Shown here piece after piece: positions 24,064 through 36,467 of a stretch of 64,000 nucleotides of DNA (positions are counted from its first letter, which is position 1; each line of letters begins with the position of its first letter). The DNA lies in assembly GCA_023313575.1 (NCBI GenBank), contig JAJTTP010000001.1, forward strand, positions 4,774,001-4,838,000, read 5' to 3'. This DNA comes from Eutypella sp. D-1. Its lineage: Eukaryota; Ascomycota; Sordariomycetes; Xylariales; Diatrypaceae. A program made the position numbers and the translations under genes. The notes beneath the pieces are model-generated. The model was not told the DNA's origin. It did not search any database and saw only the letters and a list, made by a program, of their open reading frames with translations.

Positions 24064-27000
24064 ATGGCGCAGAAGACACAACATGCAAGTAACTCCGATA
24101 ACCAGCCAAATCCCGCGTCATCTCCCAACAAGGATTCTCCCGACGCTGGACAAAATCGGAAACAATCCAACTCCCGCACATCCAGCCCATCCTCTACGTC
24201 ACAACGGTTAAAATCTGTTGATTCAAAAGATTCCAACGGAAATGCAGCCAACTCGCAAACGATGACAAAAGCTACATCGTCTGCGTCTGCTACTGCATCT
24301 AAGGAGTCCATGGCTGGCCCATCTCCCTATGGCACGCGGTCCCGGAACCGGGGCCAGGCGCGCCCTAATTATGCTGAGGACAAAGACGTGGACATAGAAA
24401 TGTACGATGCATTTCCAGAGAAGAAGGAAGAGGAGCCTAAGAAATCGTCGCGACAATCAACAGCAGTCGCGAATGGGGCTACAGATACTACCAAATCTAC
24501 AGGTTCAGCTGCACGCAAAGGTGCAGTCGCAGATGATGGGAAGACTAGCAATTCACACGCGACCGGTGGCGGTGGTGCCAGTGGTGCCAGTGGCAGCAAT
24601 GGTACTAAGGACTCACATGCAAATGGTTCCACGAACGCGACCGGCGCTGGCACAACTACCTCTGGCAACTCAAAGAAGCGCAAGGCGCTCACTCAGTCAT
24701 CGACAAGTAATTCGCACAAAGAATCCCATACACCAACGGCTGGTGCATCTACCACGACAAGTTCGAAGCGAGGCGCATCTAACCAGGCTGTCATCCTTAA
24801 CGGTAAAGGGTACAAAGAGTCTAATTTACTCAGCTTTGAGAAATCTAAGGCCGTTCTTGTGGACGGGAAACTGATAGCTGACGATGGCACCGTATTGGAG
24901 AGAAATGGTAAGAAACAGAGCCAGCGGCTGCGGGGAGGAGAAACCTTGATCTGCTATTTACTAGTATATCGCGTTTCATTCCCCTTCCACCACTCCCATT
25001 CCTAACTTTCCGCTACCACTTGATGCAGCAGTGACTAACTTTAGGTCTTTTAGACCATGCATACCTCATTTGCGAACCCCCAGGAGAGCCATATTATCTT
25101 GGGCGGATCATGGAGTTCCTGCACGCGCAAAATGACAGTACGAAGCAAGTGGAAGCATTGCGCATCAACTGGTATTACCGACCGAAGGATATTGGTAAGA
25201 AGATCAATGACACGCGAGTGCTTTTCGCCACGATGCACTCGGACACCAGCCCGTTGCACTCGCTACGCGGCAAGTGTCAGATCCGCCATAAAGCGGAAAT
25301 CGAAAACATGGAAGCCTACCGAAAAACACCCGATTGTTTCTGGTTCGAAAAACTATACGACCGCTACATTCAGAAATACTACGAGGTGATCCCATGTTTT
25401 CAGATCGTCAACGTGCCCGAGAGGGTAAAAAAGGTTCTGGATGAACGGTGGAAATACATTATCGTGGAGCAGGGTCGTTCCAAGGAATTTACGAGTGCTG
25501 TCAAACTGTGTAAACGATGCGGCGGGTATTGCGCGAGGTACGTACTCATTTTGACTTGTGGACATGGGACCTCGATCAAATCCCTGTCACTTTTTTTCTC
25601 CCATTGTTTTCCTTTTTTCTTCTTTTCTCCATTTCTTTTTTTTATTTCCCTCTTCGTCTTTCCCACATTGGGCAGTTAGCAAGTTGGGGCAGGTTGGGGT
25701 CCAGCCAGACGCCACAGAACCCACCCTAGCGCCACTTTTCACTCTACCGGGTCCGGGCCTAGCATAAACTATGCCGGTCTAAGAACCCAACCCGACCAAC
25801 CCGACCGATAGAGCCGAACTCTATTACCCTTTCTTGTCATTAAAACCAAGAATTTAACCCCTTCTATACGGGGGTTCTATATGGCACTCTATACACCTCT
25901 TTTGGCCTTACCCAATAAAATTTAACGCACGCGACCGGTCCAGGCAACCGAGGTAGCTAACATAATGAATCTAGTAACGATTCCGTCGATTGTGCTGTTT
26001 GTCAGCAGACATATCACATGACATGTGTACGGCCACCACTGCTCAAGAAACCATCACGGGGATTTGCTTGGGCGTGCGCTGCATGCAGTCGCGCGCAGGA
26101 GCGGAAGCTTGAAGCTCGAAACACACCGAGCCTCAATGATCACCCCCCGGAAGCTGAGGAGGAGGAGATCTGGGACGAGGAAGATGATGCGATCGACACT
26201 ACCCGCACGAGCCCTGCCGACGGGGTTGCGAATGACTTACATCCACCCGCCACGGCAGAACAGATCTATCACGCCAGTCTATGGCCTTATCGTTACCTAG
26301 GCATGCACTGTAAGCCAGAGGATGCCCTGGATTACGATGATCGTATATACCCTCGTGCAGGTTCACGTCTTGGCCCTAGACACCAAGCCACCGTTCTTCC
26401 GTGGCCCGGCCAGCCAGTCAAGCTAGTGAAACCACTAGAAATCAAGAAGGTCGGAAAGAAGGATAGCAAGCAGGCCAAAGAGGCCCATGCCCTTCTCGAG
26501 GCCGAAAAGGCTGCTCGGGAGAAGCGTCCCAAGTGGATCCAGGACGAGCCTCCGGGATATGTTGCTCGAGGCGAGGATTTGCCCAATGACGACCCTAACA
26601 ATACAGCGACTCTACTCTGGAAACCACCCGAGGCTGCTGGTTCTTCCATCAAAGATTCTGAGATTGACTCGTATATGTCGGAAGCGAAAACGAAGGTAGC
26701 ACCGACTCTCGGCCTTCCACCGCAGTCGACCAATCTAGAGGTTGTTGCCAGTGAAGTTTTGTTCAGGAACAACTTCAACACTGAAGTATCGCTCAAGGAA
26801 TTATCCAAGACCGATAAGTCAGTATTCAAGGAGCCAGACTTAACCCCAGCCGAGATCAAGAAATTCGAAGAGGGTGTCACCAAGTTTGGCTCGGAGCTCT
26901 ACCCGACAACAAAGCATTTGAAGACTGTTCCGCATTGGCGTGTAGTCAGGTTCTACTATACCTGGAAGAAGACCCCAAGAGGCAAACAGATATGGGGCAA

Positions 27001-29877
27001 TTTTGCAGGTCGCAAGGGCAAGAAGGAAGCTAAGATTGCGGAGGCCAATGCCAACAAACTCCAAGACGATGTCGCAGACACCAATGACGATTCGGCATTC
27101 GATACAGAGAAGGCCCTCGAACGCAAGAGGACTTTCATGTGCAAATTTTGCTCTACGAAGTCTTCAAGACAGTGGCGCCGGGCACCTGCTGGTGGCCCCG
27201 TCCTTATCACTGAAAGTGGTGGTAAGAACAAGGACAAGGTTCAACATATTGCTGCTCTATGTCGTCGTTGTGCTGAGTTATGGCGTCGCTATGGTATACA
27301 ATGGGAAGATTTGGAAGACTTAGCTAAGAAAGTTGCTGCCTCTGGTGGCCGTTCCTGGAAGCGGAGAGTTGACGAGGAGCTCTTGAAGGAAATCACAGCA
27401 GCAAATGAGATGATGAACCTGACGGTTTATAACACGCCCCCTCCAGCAGCACCAGCTAGCGCAGCTGCGACGCCTACCAATTCTACCCCCACTGAGACGA
27501 CACATCAGCCAAGAAAAAAGCTGAAGACAAGTGCGAATGCGGAGAAGGACACTGAGATGCGCGATGCGAAGACCGAAGCTCCTGCGACTAGCCAGACCCA
27601 ACAGAAGAAGAAGGATAAGGCCACCGAGAAGCCGGCTGCCGAAAAGCCAGCTGAGAAACCAGTCGAGAAGCCAGCACCACCTCCAGTCCCAGAGATTCCG
27701 AAGCCACGTATGCTGCCTTGCGCGATATGTAACCAGATGGAACCGACCGGAGACAACAATCATCTCTCATGCAAGGAGTGCAGGCTTACTGTACACCGAA
27801 AATGCTATGGCATTTTCGATAACCGACAGCAGGGTAAATGGACTTGCGATATGTGTGTCAATGACAAGAACCCACAGGTCTCTATTGTAAGTGAACTGGG
27901 AACATCTAGAATACGTGTAGCATACTAACAGTGACCATCAGGAGTACAAGTGTGTTCTTTGTCCTGTGGAATTCACGGAACACGACTTCGTTGAACCACC
28001 CAGAAATTCACATAAGAAGAAGTCGGAGAAGGAACGAGAGAAGGAACGTCTGGAGCGTGAGGCTGCTCAGAAATCCGCTGAGTTTTGGCGCAAAAGGCAG
28101 GAGGAATTGAACAAACCAGTCAACCCCAGGGAGCCTCTGAAGAGAACTGCCGACAACAACTGGGTGCATGTGACATGTGCAGTGTTCACGCCTGAGGTCA
28201 AGTTTGGCAACGCCAAAGCTTTGAGTCCTTCAGAGGGAATCCCGTCAATACCGCGCGCAAGATATGATGAAGTCTGCAAGGCATGCAAGAAAAAGGGTGG
28301 CGCCTGTATAGCTTGCCACCATTGCCGCGCACCTGGTTAGTTCATCTTGTCATAATCTGTTGATTTATTTTTGCTAACATTATAAAGTCCATGTCGAATG
28401 TGCCCACCAGAATGGTTACCTCCTTGGGTTTGAAGTTACACCTGTGAAGGGTTCGAGACGCGACCAGCATAACATCGTAACTATCAACGGAGAAACCGGG
28501 TCGATGTCAGCTGCAGTATGGTGCAAAGAGCATATTCCTACACGGACAGTCGTGCACCGCCTACATGATCCGGCCAACCAGTCTGAGGAGGACAAAGACC
28601 TCAATGCTCTACAATTGTATGTGCAGCATTTCAAACAGGCTGACTTGACCCTTACTGGAACCGTACGAAAGGCCAACCTGGTCAATCTAGCAGCAAAGAA
28701 CTTGACTGCTGCGATACCGACGACGAATGCGAACCGAAGACAGTCGACTACAACCATTCCAAATGGTACTTCGCAAAGAGCGTCCTCGACCGAAAACCAT
28801 GCCGAATCGGGGTCTCTATCTCGAAGTGGTGACAAGATTTGCATTACCTGCGGTATTGATGTAAGCCCGAAATGGTGGCCGATAGACAAGGATCAGGAGA
28901 AAATCATCACCAATGGCAATAACGGAAACCTCGGGAGGGAAGCACAGAAATTCATCGCCCAGAGGAGTTTCCAGTGCCACAAATGCAAAAAGGATGGGCG
29001 ACGACCTACGCCTCATACTAAGCCATCGTTGGCTGAACCACTGCCTCCTGTTGAGCAAAGACCTCCTCTGCCTGCCGCCACGACCCTAGCAAGCCCGCCA
29101 CCTGTATCACAGGGCACTACCACCCCAATTTCAGACTTCAGAAGCACCTGGGGACCCCGGGCGCCAATGATCCAAGCCCCTCCAAGCCAAGCAGGGCCCC
29201 CACCAGTTGTTGCTGCTCCTCCCCCACATGCGCCCAGGGAAGGACCAACTCCCTTGACACTTAACCCTCCTTCGCATGCCGGGCCCAGCCCAATGGCCGC
29301 CCCTGGTCATCATCCTCCGGTAAACACCCAGTATTATGGGCCCCCGAACTCTTCTTACAGTGATTGGCACCGTGGCCCAACCCAACCTCCGGCCCCCGTC
29401 TCCCAGTTGAACGGCGGCCCGGTTGGGCCAGCGCCAGCGCATACTCATCATAGTGCCCTTCGGGGTCTTCGGCCACCGCCAATCGGTTCCATAAACCATC
29501 AGGTAACGCCACCCCAGCACGGACTAGGACAACCCATTCTGAATGGCGTGCCTGCTTCCCCACCAAGGCGAGGGGCACCGTCAATTCAAAATGGGGCATC
29601 CTCGTATCTGCCACCGTATCGCCACACAACACATCATACATTGCCCAGTCTCACCAACGGAGGTCCTCCGCCTCGAGGCTCGGAACATTCCTTCTCACAG
29701 GGGCTTCTACACCGGCCGCCATTCTCGACACCGCATGGCAGCCCACCGGTTGCCAGAGACGACATGGGCATGGGCCGTGAGCAAAGCGTGCTCAACAACC
29801 ACAATGCGCGACCAAACGATAGTCAGCCCACGAGTGGAGCGAGTACAAGTCCGGCTGTACACAATTTGCTCCTGTAG
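24064..29877 (+). CDS. SNT2: SNT2-type chromatin regulator (BAH, ELM2/SANT, GATA finger, PHD fingers)
   Basis: Five exons, 24064..24907, 25045..25537, 25975..27886, 27942..28335 and 28388..29877, join to 1710 residues. Domains in order: a Ser/Thr-rich N-terminus (1-280); a BAH domain (about 282-435, with LICEPPGEPYYLGRIMEF); PHD finger 1 (about 437-485); an ELM2-like stretch (about 551-590); SANT/Myb (about 732-790); a GATA-like Cys4 finger CKFC...CRRC (about 835-878); PHD finger 2 (about 1027-1073); an extended PHD (about 1084-1280, ending in CAVWCKEH-like spacing); and a Pro-rich tail. This order is that of yeast and Fusarium Snt2. Family role: histone-tail reading with the Rpd3-family deacetylase Ecm5, in stress response and fungal development. 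Intron 2 is unusually long (437 nt) and splits the first PHD finger. Start is the first in-frame ATG. Confidence 0.93.
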
Positions 29878-30582
29878 TCATGTTCCTTTATCGCGGCAGT
29901 CCTTTATACAGGGTATACCTGTCCCGACGAATTCACTTCTACATGTTTGGCGTTAATGGGGAGAGCATAAGTTCAGATTAGACGCATGCAGCATTGGAAG
30001 GGGGGCCGGTATTGCGACTTATTTTGTTTTATTTCAATTCCGGGCGTTTTTGTAAATGTAAAGAAGCACACCATTGTGGGTTGGGGGTGATAATTGTACA
30101 ATAATCGTTAGGCCGTATAAGGAGCCTCAAGAAACCAGCCATCACAATCTGATGGAGAGACAGGGTGGGGGATTGCATCACATTAGACGGATGAGAGGGC
30201 GTTACGGAGAGATCGCGTTCTGACCACCGGGGTGCCGACTAGGGGAGATGCCCCCGCGACGCCGGCAATACATCATTCAACATTGTTTTATTCGTGATGT
30301 CCTAGTCTTTCTGTGATGTATGATGCATTGACAGCGAACCTTCCCTCGAAGCGTAACTTGAAGGCGGATGAGACCAGCATCCGAGCAAGAAGTAAGAATC
30401 TACCTTCGTAGTAGGTTCTGGTTATTTCATCCTGAAATGCTATATTCAACTAACGTGAATATATCATTCTATCTCGGAGGGGTAGCTCTCTTGACTAACG
30501 GTGGTGATAGGGATTTACCACCTACCTCCCCGCCCTGCCCGTATAGGTGTCATTAAGACGCCGGTTTCCCAACAATCGAAAA

Positions 30583-30695
30583 GCCTGGGTGGTGTAGCGG
30601 TTTGCATACTGAGTCATGCTGGGCAGCCACCCCCAATGGGGAGGTAATAAGTCCGAGGAATTCGAGTGGTCTTGGTTCGATTCCAAGCCTGGGCA
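30583..30695 (+). tRNA. tRNA-like Pol III gene with a probable intron, isotype unresolved
   Basis: Seen directly: an A-box-like TGGTGTAGCGG at 30590-30600 and a perfect B box GGTTCGATTCC at 30674-30684. There is a five-pair T stem (CTTGG/CCAAG) with a seven-base loop. A seven-pair acceptor stem forms between 30583-30589 and 30688-30694 with two G-U pairs, and 30695 is A as discriminator. T runs follow at once (from 30698), as for Pol III termination. The unit is 113 nt, so about 40 nt exceed a plain tRNA and an intron is likely. No five-pair anticodon stem formed between the two halves by eye. A GCT anticodon at 30618-30620 is one reading and CAT at 30615-30617 another; neither gives a paired arm. 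It could be an intact intron-bearing tRNA, a decayed copy or a tRNA-derived SINE head. Confidence 0.6.
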
Positions 30696-30697
30696 AT

Positions 30698-30718
30698 TTC
30701 TTTTCTTTTTTTTTTTCC
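30698..30718 (+). terminator. Oligo-T Pol III terminator
   Basis: Several T4 or longer runs begin three bases after the tRNA-like acceptor stem, the expected Pol III stop signal. Confidence 0.6.
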
Positions 30719-32349
30719 ATTTCTTTTTTCTTTCTCCTACTTCACCACTGCATTCCCTCCTTTCTTCCTTCCATATTGCAAAGTCTGATCTAGCTGTGTG
30801 TGATTCGATATGCTAGCGAGCAGGCACGAATAACTCATTACCCTCCTGTGAGTACACCAGACCAATGCACGGCCCTCGAAGCCGTGTAGTAGTTACAACA
30901 TGTATGAGACAGGTACATAGAAGATGCTCGCGGCTGAGCAGGATCGTGCTTGCTTTCTTGCTCTCCTTGCGATATCATCAAAATCGTTCGAAAAGGGAGA
31001 ACAAGAAAGGCTTCGCACAAGGCTGGGTAGTAGCGAGGCAGTTGTGTTCGAGCCCGGCCCCAATATCGGTATAGGCTTCCGACAAGTTCCTGGCATTTTG
31101 GGGGGGCGTGGAGTGAACCAGTAATTTCCGCACTCATATATCGAGTAGTAGCACGGCTCGATCAGAACCCACCTACCATGCTCTCTGCGGTTTCCGTCGC
31201 GCCCGCAGTCGGGAGGCTTCTTATGACGAAGGAGGAGGGGTTGGGGTTCAGGGGAAAGGGAAGGACGAAAAGCCGACAGCAGGGTGAGAGAATTCGAATA
31301 ACCAGACCCTTCAACAGAGTACTCAACAGAGCAGACACTTGGATTATACACGATGAAATCTGGTTATCCGCATTATCCGTAACCCCCGCACACTGTCGCC
31401 GGAGGCGGCGGAGCTCAGCGACAGAGCTAGTAGTTCCCCCATATTGGGCTCAGGCTTTGTGATGGCAGAACGCTTTTCTCTAGGCCAAGGGAAAAAAAGG
31501 CGTTATTGAGGTTAATCTGTAGGTTTAAGTCCTTCCATTCTACTCGCTGTGATCGATAGCAAGCGCCCATAGCTATATTAGATTAGTATAAACCAAGGGC
31601 TGAGTTTCAGTAGTCCTTCCCTATTTTAAGTAAGTATCGGCCACTGAATAGTTAGAGTAGCAAGTCCAGACGAATAGCACATACATCCCAACAATACCTC
31701 CGGCTATGGGAACGAGACGCGGGCATGGCTTGTAGAATTTGATGCCACAAGAGTCTGGAAATTCGCCGTGTCCATACATGAGTCGGCCGGGCTCAGAATT
31801 CTAGGCTGGTACGATCATGTTCGTTTGATACGGACAGTGAGGCGACTTTGCCTTATCTCCTGACTCTTCAGGCCAGCTAATGCCTGGCTACATAAGTAGC
31901 CGAGGGGCAGACGAGGGGAAGGGGGGTCTAATAGTACCCAGAGGGTAAGGTTTTTCACGATAACCTCATGATATATGCAATAAGCCGGTTCTCAGCACTA
32001 CCAATATACAGACCTCCGTAAGAGGATGGTGATGTAACCTGCACCTGCCATCATATGAAAGTACTTATGCTACTGTGCGAGGCGGGGTAAGTAGGGCAAG
32101 GGGTAAATATGCTAGAGACTGGAGACGCATATTTACATCATAACTAGGCACCTACTGATCAACCCCAATTACTCGAGAAAAGCAGAAATCAGCGAAGAAA
32201 CCTTGGAACTCATAGTAGTATATCAACAACTTCCCATTTCCAATTACGAAGCGAACTATAATCTAACACATAACCCTCCATAGAAAAAAGCTACGCTGTA
32301 AGAAGTGTCGCTTTACCTGCTCTTACCACTCACAACGGCTAGGTTCAGA

Positions 32350-33172
32350 ATGGACGACGAGAAGGGTATGGCTCTCGCACTCGAGGAGGCATGGGCCGGT
32401 TACAAGGAAGGGGGCGTACCGGTCAGTAGGAGTCACGGAGACACCGTTATGTAGCCGGCTCAACCCGGGAATTGCTCGAGTTTCTCACGTACATGCACTG
32501 TAGGTTGGAGCCGTTCTGATCGGAGCCGACGGGGCGGTCCTTGGCCGCGGACACAACATGAGGGTCCAGAACGGCAGCCCGGTTCTCCATGTAAGTCGGC
32601 CTCTCTGTTATCTGAACTAGGCACCCTATGCAGACCACGCCCGTCTCCCAGTGGTGTCTGCTTCTGCTTCTGAGAGCCATTTGACCTGTAGTGTTGGTAG
32701 CGCATAGTAGAGTATAGAGAGCTCAATGGGATGCCTAGGGCGAAACCTCCTGCCTTCAAAACGCGGGTCGCCTCTCTCGTTCGATATACAGCGGCAGCAC
32801 GATGTACACGACGCTGTCACCGTGCGATATGTGTGAGTTTTTGGTCTCGCTCCTCATCTGCCAGCCCACATCCCCCTTCCCAACCCTTCGTCTCCTCAAC
32901 CACTGTTGCTGTAGGTATAATATGAAGCCGTAATATGGAATCATGCTCTGGATTTCCTTTGCGAACACAAGCTGATTATAAGAGGGAAATAAAAAGGTAC
33001 TGGCGCATGCATCTTCTTCGGCATCCCGCGCGTCGTCATCGGCGAAAACAAGAGCTTCCTCGGCGGCGAGGCGTACCTGAAACAACGCGGAGTCGAAGTC
33101 GTCATCCTCGACTCGGTTGGGTGCAGGGACCTGATGCAGAAGTTCATTGAGGAGAAACCGGAAATTTGGTAG
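32350..33172 (+). CDS. FCY1: Cytosine deaminase (pyrimidine salvage)
   Basis: Four short exons, 32350..32421, 32504..32590, 32739..32832 and 32997..33172, encode 142 residues (the yeast enzyme has 158). Translation begins MDDEKGMALALEEAWAGYKE and runs through LGRGHNMRVQNGSPVLHGE, TTLSPCDMCTGACIFFGIPR and GENKSFLGGEAYLKQRGVE to a C-terminal KPEIW. The zinc-binding set of fungal cytosine deaminases is complete: His53-Gly-Glu55 (Glu is the proton shuttle) and Cys82/Cys85 in PCDMC. Reaction: cytosine to uracil plus ammonia, and 5-fluorocytosine to 5-fluorouracil. Introns are 82, 148 and 164 nt. The first donor is GTCAGT and the last acceptor is AAAAAG, weaker than usual but forced by frame and homology. 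His53 and Glu55 lie on either side of intron 2, and Cys85 is split by intron 3. Confidence in identity is very high; the exact ends are good. Confidence 0.93.
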
Positions 33173-34850
33173 ACCCCTCTTCCCTCCCTTCCCCCCCAAA
33201 CGCAATACGTTATAGTTGGACGACAGCTGATTCCTAGGGACTCACCGTGCGTTTGTAGGCATGAGGATGTCGGGCCCTGAATGGGACGCACTGGGTCAAA
33301 TAAATTGGCGACGAACTCGGTTAGGTGTAATGGAAGGCCTGGCAGTGTGGCAATGACACATCTTGATGCGATGGAAAGGAGGAAGACGAGGTATACTGTA
33401 AAGTATATGCGCCACAGAGCGCTTTTAACCATCAACCCACGCCCTGTATCTAAAAGAAATCATCAAAAAAATTAACTGTCGCGTTGATAACCATGAACCT
33501 AGGCCAATAAATAGCTCGAGGTGATGTGTATCATTTTCTACCATTGCGACACGTATGCGAGCTGGGCGAGGTTAACGGACTGTCCCCCCCCCCCCCCTAT
33601 GTGCGAAAATCGGCATGCTCTCCTTTAACGGCTTGCCAGCCAGCCAACATGTATACCCTGTTGTGCTATCCGATAGATCTAAAAGTAACATGTCTCGGAA
33701 CCACAACATGCCCCGAGCGTGCTCTCTCTCTCTCTCCTCTTGATGGTTGTCCGATTAGCAACCCAAGCGCACCGCATTATGGAGGAGATCTTACAACACA
33801 CGTGCGCAAAATCTCTGCAGGCCGGGCAACAACTGAACCGCAAGACCGCCCAGACCAACATTTGTATTCCCAGCACCAAGCCAGAACCGAAAACAGAACA
33901 CGTTTGTCTCACATTCCCGCAAATGAACCCAAACGATTTGAACAATTCGACTTTGTGACGCAAATGGCCGTTCCCAGTACATGCATATGCGGGTATGCAT
34001 TTATGGTATGTTGTGGTAACCGAAATCACATGCATCTACCCAGTTAGTGTAGTTTATAGTGGATATACCAGTGCATGTATGTAGGGACCAACTTAAGGGA
34101 CCAAGGCCAGGACGATCCTTCCTCCACTTTCCATGCAGCGGCTACTCTAGTGTAAGGTTGGAGAGGGCGGCCTTAAGCGGACAGGCTTCAGCATCGGACT
34201 TTGGAAGTTGCCCAACCGCCCTGCCATATCGTAAAAGAGGCACCAGTTGACCAGTACTGATCTTTATGCGGCAATGCGGCTAATGGGCTAGGTAACTCTT
34301 TTCCTAAAATAGGTAGTGCGGCGGGGTGCGCGGGTGCAGGGCAAGCAGGCTGGGCAGGCTGGGGGAGTTGGGGGGGGGGGGAGGAACCCCCAAGGCATGG
34401 ATTCCAGCATGCCCTATCAGACTTTGCAAGTCTCTTTCAGGTTTAGCCAGGCAGGCAGGCTTGGGCAGGGTAGGCACCCCGTAGAAAGAAGGCATGGAAA
34501 TGGGCATCGACCAATCAAACCATTGGAAATGGCTAATCTGGCTAGTCTCGGCGCCGTACCCCTGCCAGGACTACGTTAGTGAGATTCTATCGGTTTCCAT
34601 GAGTTGCTGCCGTGTCGCATTTGGCATTCAGAATTCAGCCTCTTCTTCTACTTTGAGGTACATGGTCATGTACAGAAGGCGATAGAAGCAAGAAAAAACA
34701 GATGCAGTTGGCAGTCAGAGGCCAGTCAGTCAGTCAGTAATGCAGGCAGGCAGTGTACTTCACTTACATACATACCAAGGTACCTACGAATGTAATTCAG
34801 TACATACACAACTTAAAAAAAAGACAAAAAGTTATTTTACATCCATGGAT

Positions 34851-34870
34851 AGCAGCAGCAGCAGTAGCAG
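34851..34870. repeat. AGC trinucleotide repeat
   Basis: Several AGC units with one AGT interruption. It is intergenic. Confidence 0.75.
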
Positions 34871-35644
34871 CCGCAATCCCATAGTGAATAAAGTGCCAAA
34901 CCAGGGTGAACCTGACTGATAATTCACAACTCTTTTCTACAACATTTATTTCTTCCAGCTTAGGTACCTAGGTAGCCTTGATTTCTAGATATTTGCTGAG
35001 CTTGTGCAAGCAAACCAAAAAAAAAAGCCTAGCCTACTACATGGGTACCTAAAACTAGGCACATTCTGCAATTGGAGTCTTGTACCCCAGAACTTGTGGA
35101 CAGTACCCGGATAAGGAATATCAAGTACTTGAGGTACTTTGGATCAGGTAGGTTATAGGCTAACTTTCCCTAACTATTACCGTTGTTGCCCACCTATACT
35201 TCACCTGCACTTCCAAGGTTATCATACACACAATCCTATCAATAGTACTTGCATACCTAAGTAGCTGGTTGGTTAAGGTTACCTACCTTCCAAGGGGATT
35301 TTCTTCTTTTTTTTTTCTTTCCTTTTATTATCACCTACCTAGACCTTTAAGGCTACTACTATTTTCTCTTTAGCTGGCTGTAGCTTTCGGTCATTCTAGA
35401 GTCTCTCTACCCAGCTGGTCCAGGAGTCCTTAAAAGTGTCTACTTTTCTCAGTAAGACAGCCCTGGAGTGCCCGCTTTGCCCTGCCCACATCAACAAAAC
35501 TTACCTTAGGTACCTAGGTAGATTCTTCGAGAATTATTGGGTAGTAGTACTATTTAGTAGCCCTGAAGTACTACTTAGGTATTATATCGCTGAAGCCTCA
35601 CGTCACCTCCTGTTTCCTCCTGACTTAACTAACTCCCACCCCTT

Positions 35645-35672
35645 CAGAATTCAGAAATCCAGAATTCAGAAA
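35645..35672 (+). promoter_or_regulatory. Direct repeat upstream of YDJ1
   Basis: CAGAATTCAGAAA occurs at 35645-35657 and again at 35660-35672, a 15-bp period. A TTCGAGAA dyad, the core heat-shock-element pattern, lies upstream at 35526-35533. Both are 0.8-0.95 kb before the YDJ1 ATG. A heat-shock role is inferred from the gene downstream and is not shown. Confidence 0.35.
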
Positions 35673-36467
35673 ACCAACCCCGTGGACATACATCTATCTA
35701 TCTAGTTTCATATACAACGAAAACCTCCTGGTGACTTCCTGGGAACTGATAACTTCCTGGATTTTTGGCAACATTTTTCCAGCTACTTTCCCACGAATTT
35801 TGACAACCCCTCCTCAGCTTTAATCAAGATTGCGTCTCTTGCTATTACTTAGAGCTTTCCGACTGGCATACTGTCAAACTGTCTTAGCTGCGTCGGTAGT
35901 TTGGGTACGTATTCAAAGAAAGTGAAGAGAAGAAGAGCCTTGGAACTGCAGTGGCTGCCCACACAAGATTACCAACCTCGGATCCTTCCTCCTCCCTCCT
36001 TCCTTCTCTCTATTTTCTATATTCCATATTCCATATCTCATCCTCTATCTATACCATCCAGTCCTGCATTATCACGCCGCAGCCTTCGCAGGTTCACAGC
36101 CTTCTTTCTCTAACGTTGTATTTCTTCTTCTTTTCCCACTATCTCTCTTGGAATACCTGGGGTGCCCTCTTGTTCTTGGTTCACTCACTAGTGGGGTACA
36201 ATCAGTAAATATTCCAATTTACTTCCAAATACACCCCCAAATACATCCCCAAATACACACCCACACGGTCAAATAAAGACCATTCATCCTCGATCAAGTC
36301 TTTTCTAGTTGGCTAACATCAAGATCGCCGGCGCGCCTAGACTGCTGTCCGTCATAATACTCGGCCACTCGCCCCGTCGCAAATCGACATCTCCGCCCTT
36401 CCGGCCATTATCACCCGCGCCATCTATCCACATCCTCTCCCTATAGCTTCCTCCGACAGCAATCATC

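Larger units (their letters stand above)
29878..32349. other. Intergenic, SNT2 to FCY1, with a tRNA-like unit
   Basis: This includes the SNT2 3' UTR and the FCY1 promoter and possible leader. A Pol III tRNA-like unit lies at 30583-30695, followed by a T-rich stretch. Small open frames at 30.8-31.5 kb on both strands overlap each other and look spurious. Confidence 0.5.
33173..36467. other. Intergenic, FCY1 to YDJ1, 3.3 kb
   Basis: This is simple-sequence-rich: a C run of 14 (33584-33597), CT repeats (33722-33737), a G run of 12 (34370-34381), CAGT and AGC repeats (34727-34752, 34851-34870) and TAGGTACCTAGGTA copies near 34.96 and 35.51 kb. From 35.9 kb the DNA is pyrimidine-rich, fitting the YDJ1 promoter and leader. 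I see no gene. Confidence 0.5.

Noticed and set aside
33526..34047. 173-codon open frame after FCY1
   Set aside because: It starts without an ATG, crosses a 14-C run and CT repeats, and has no domain.
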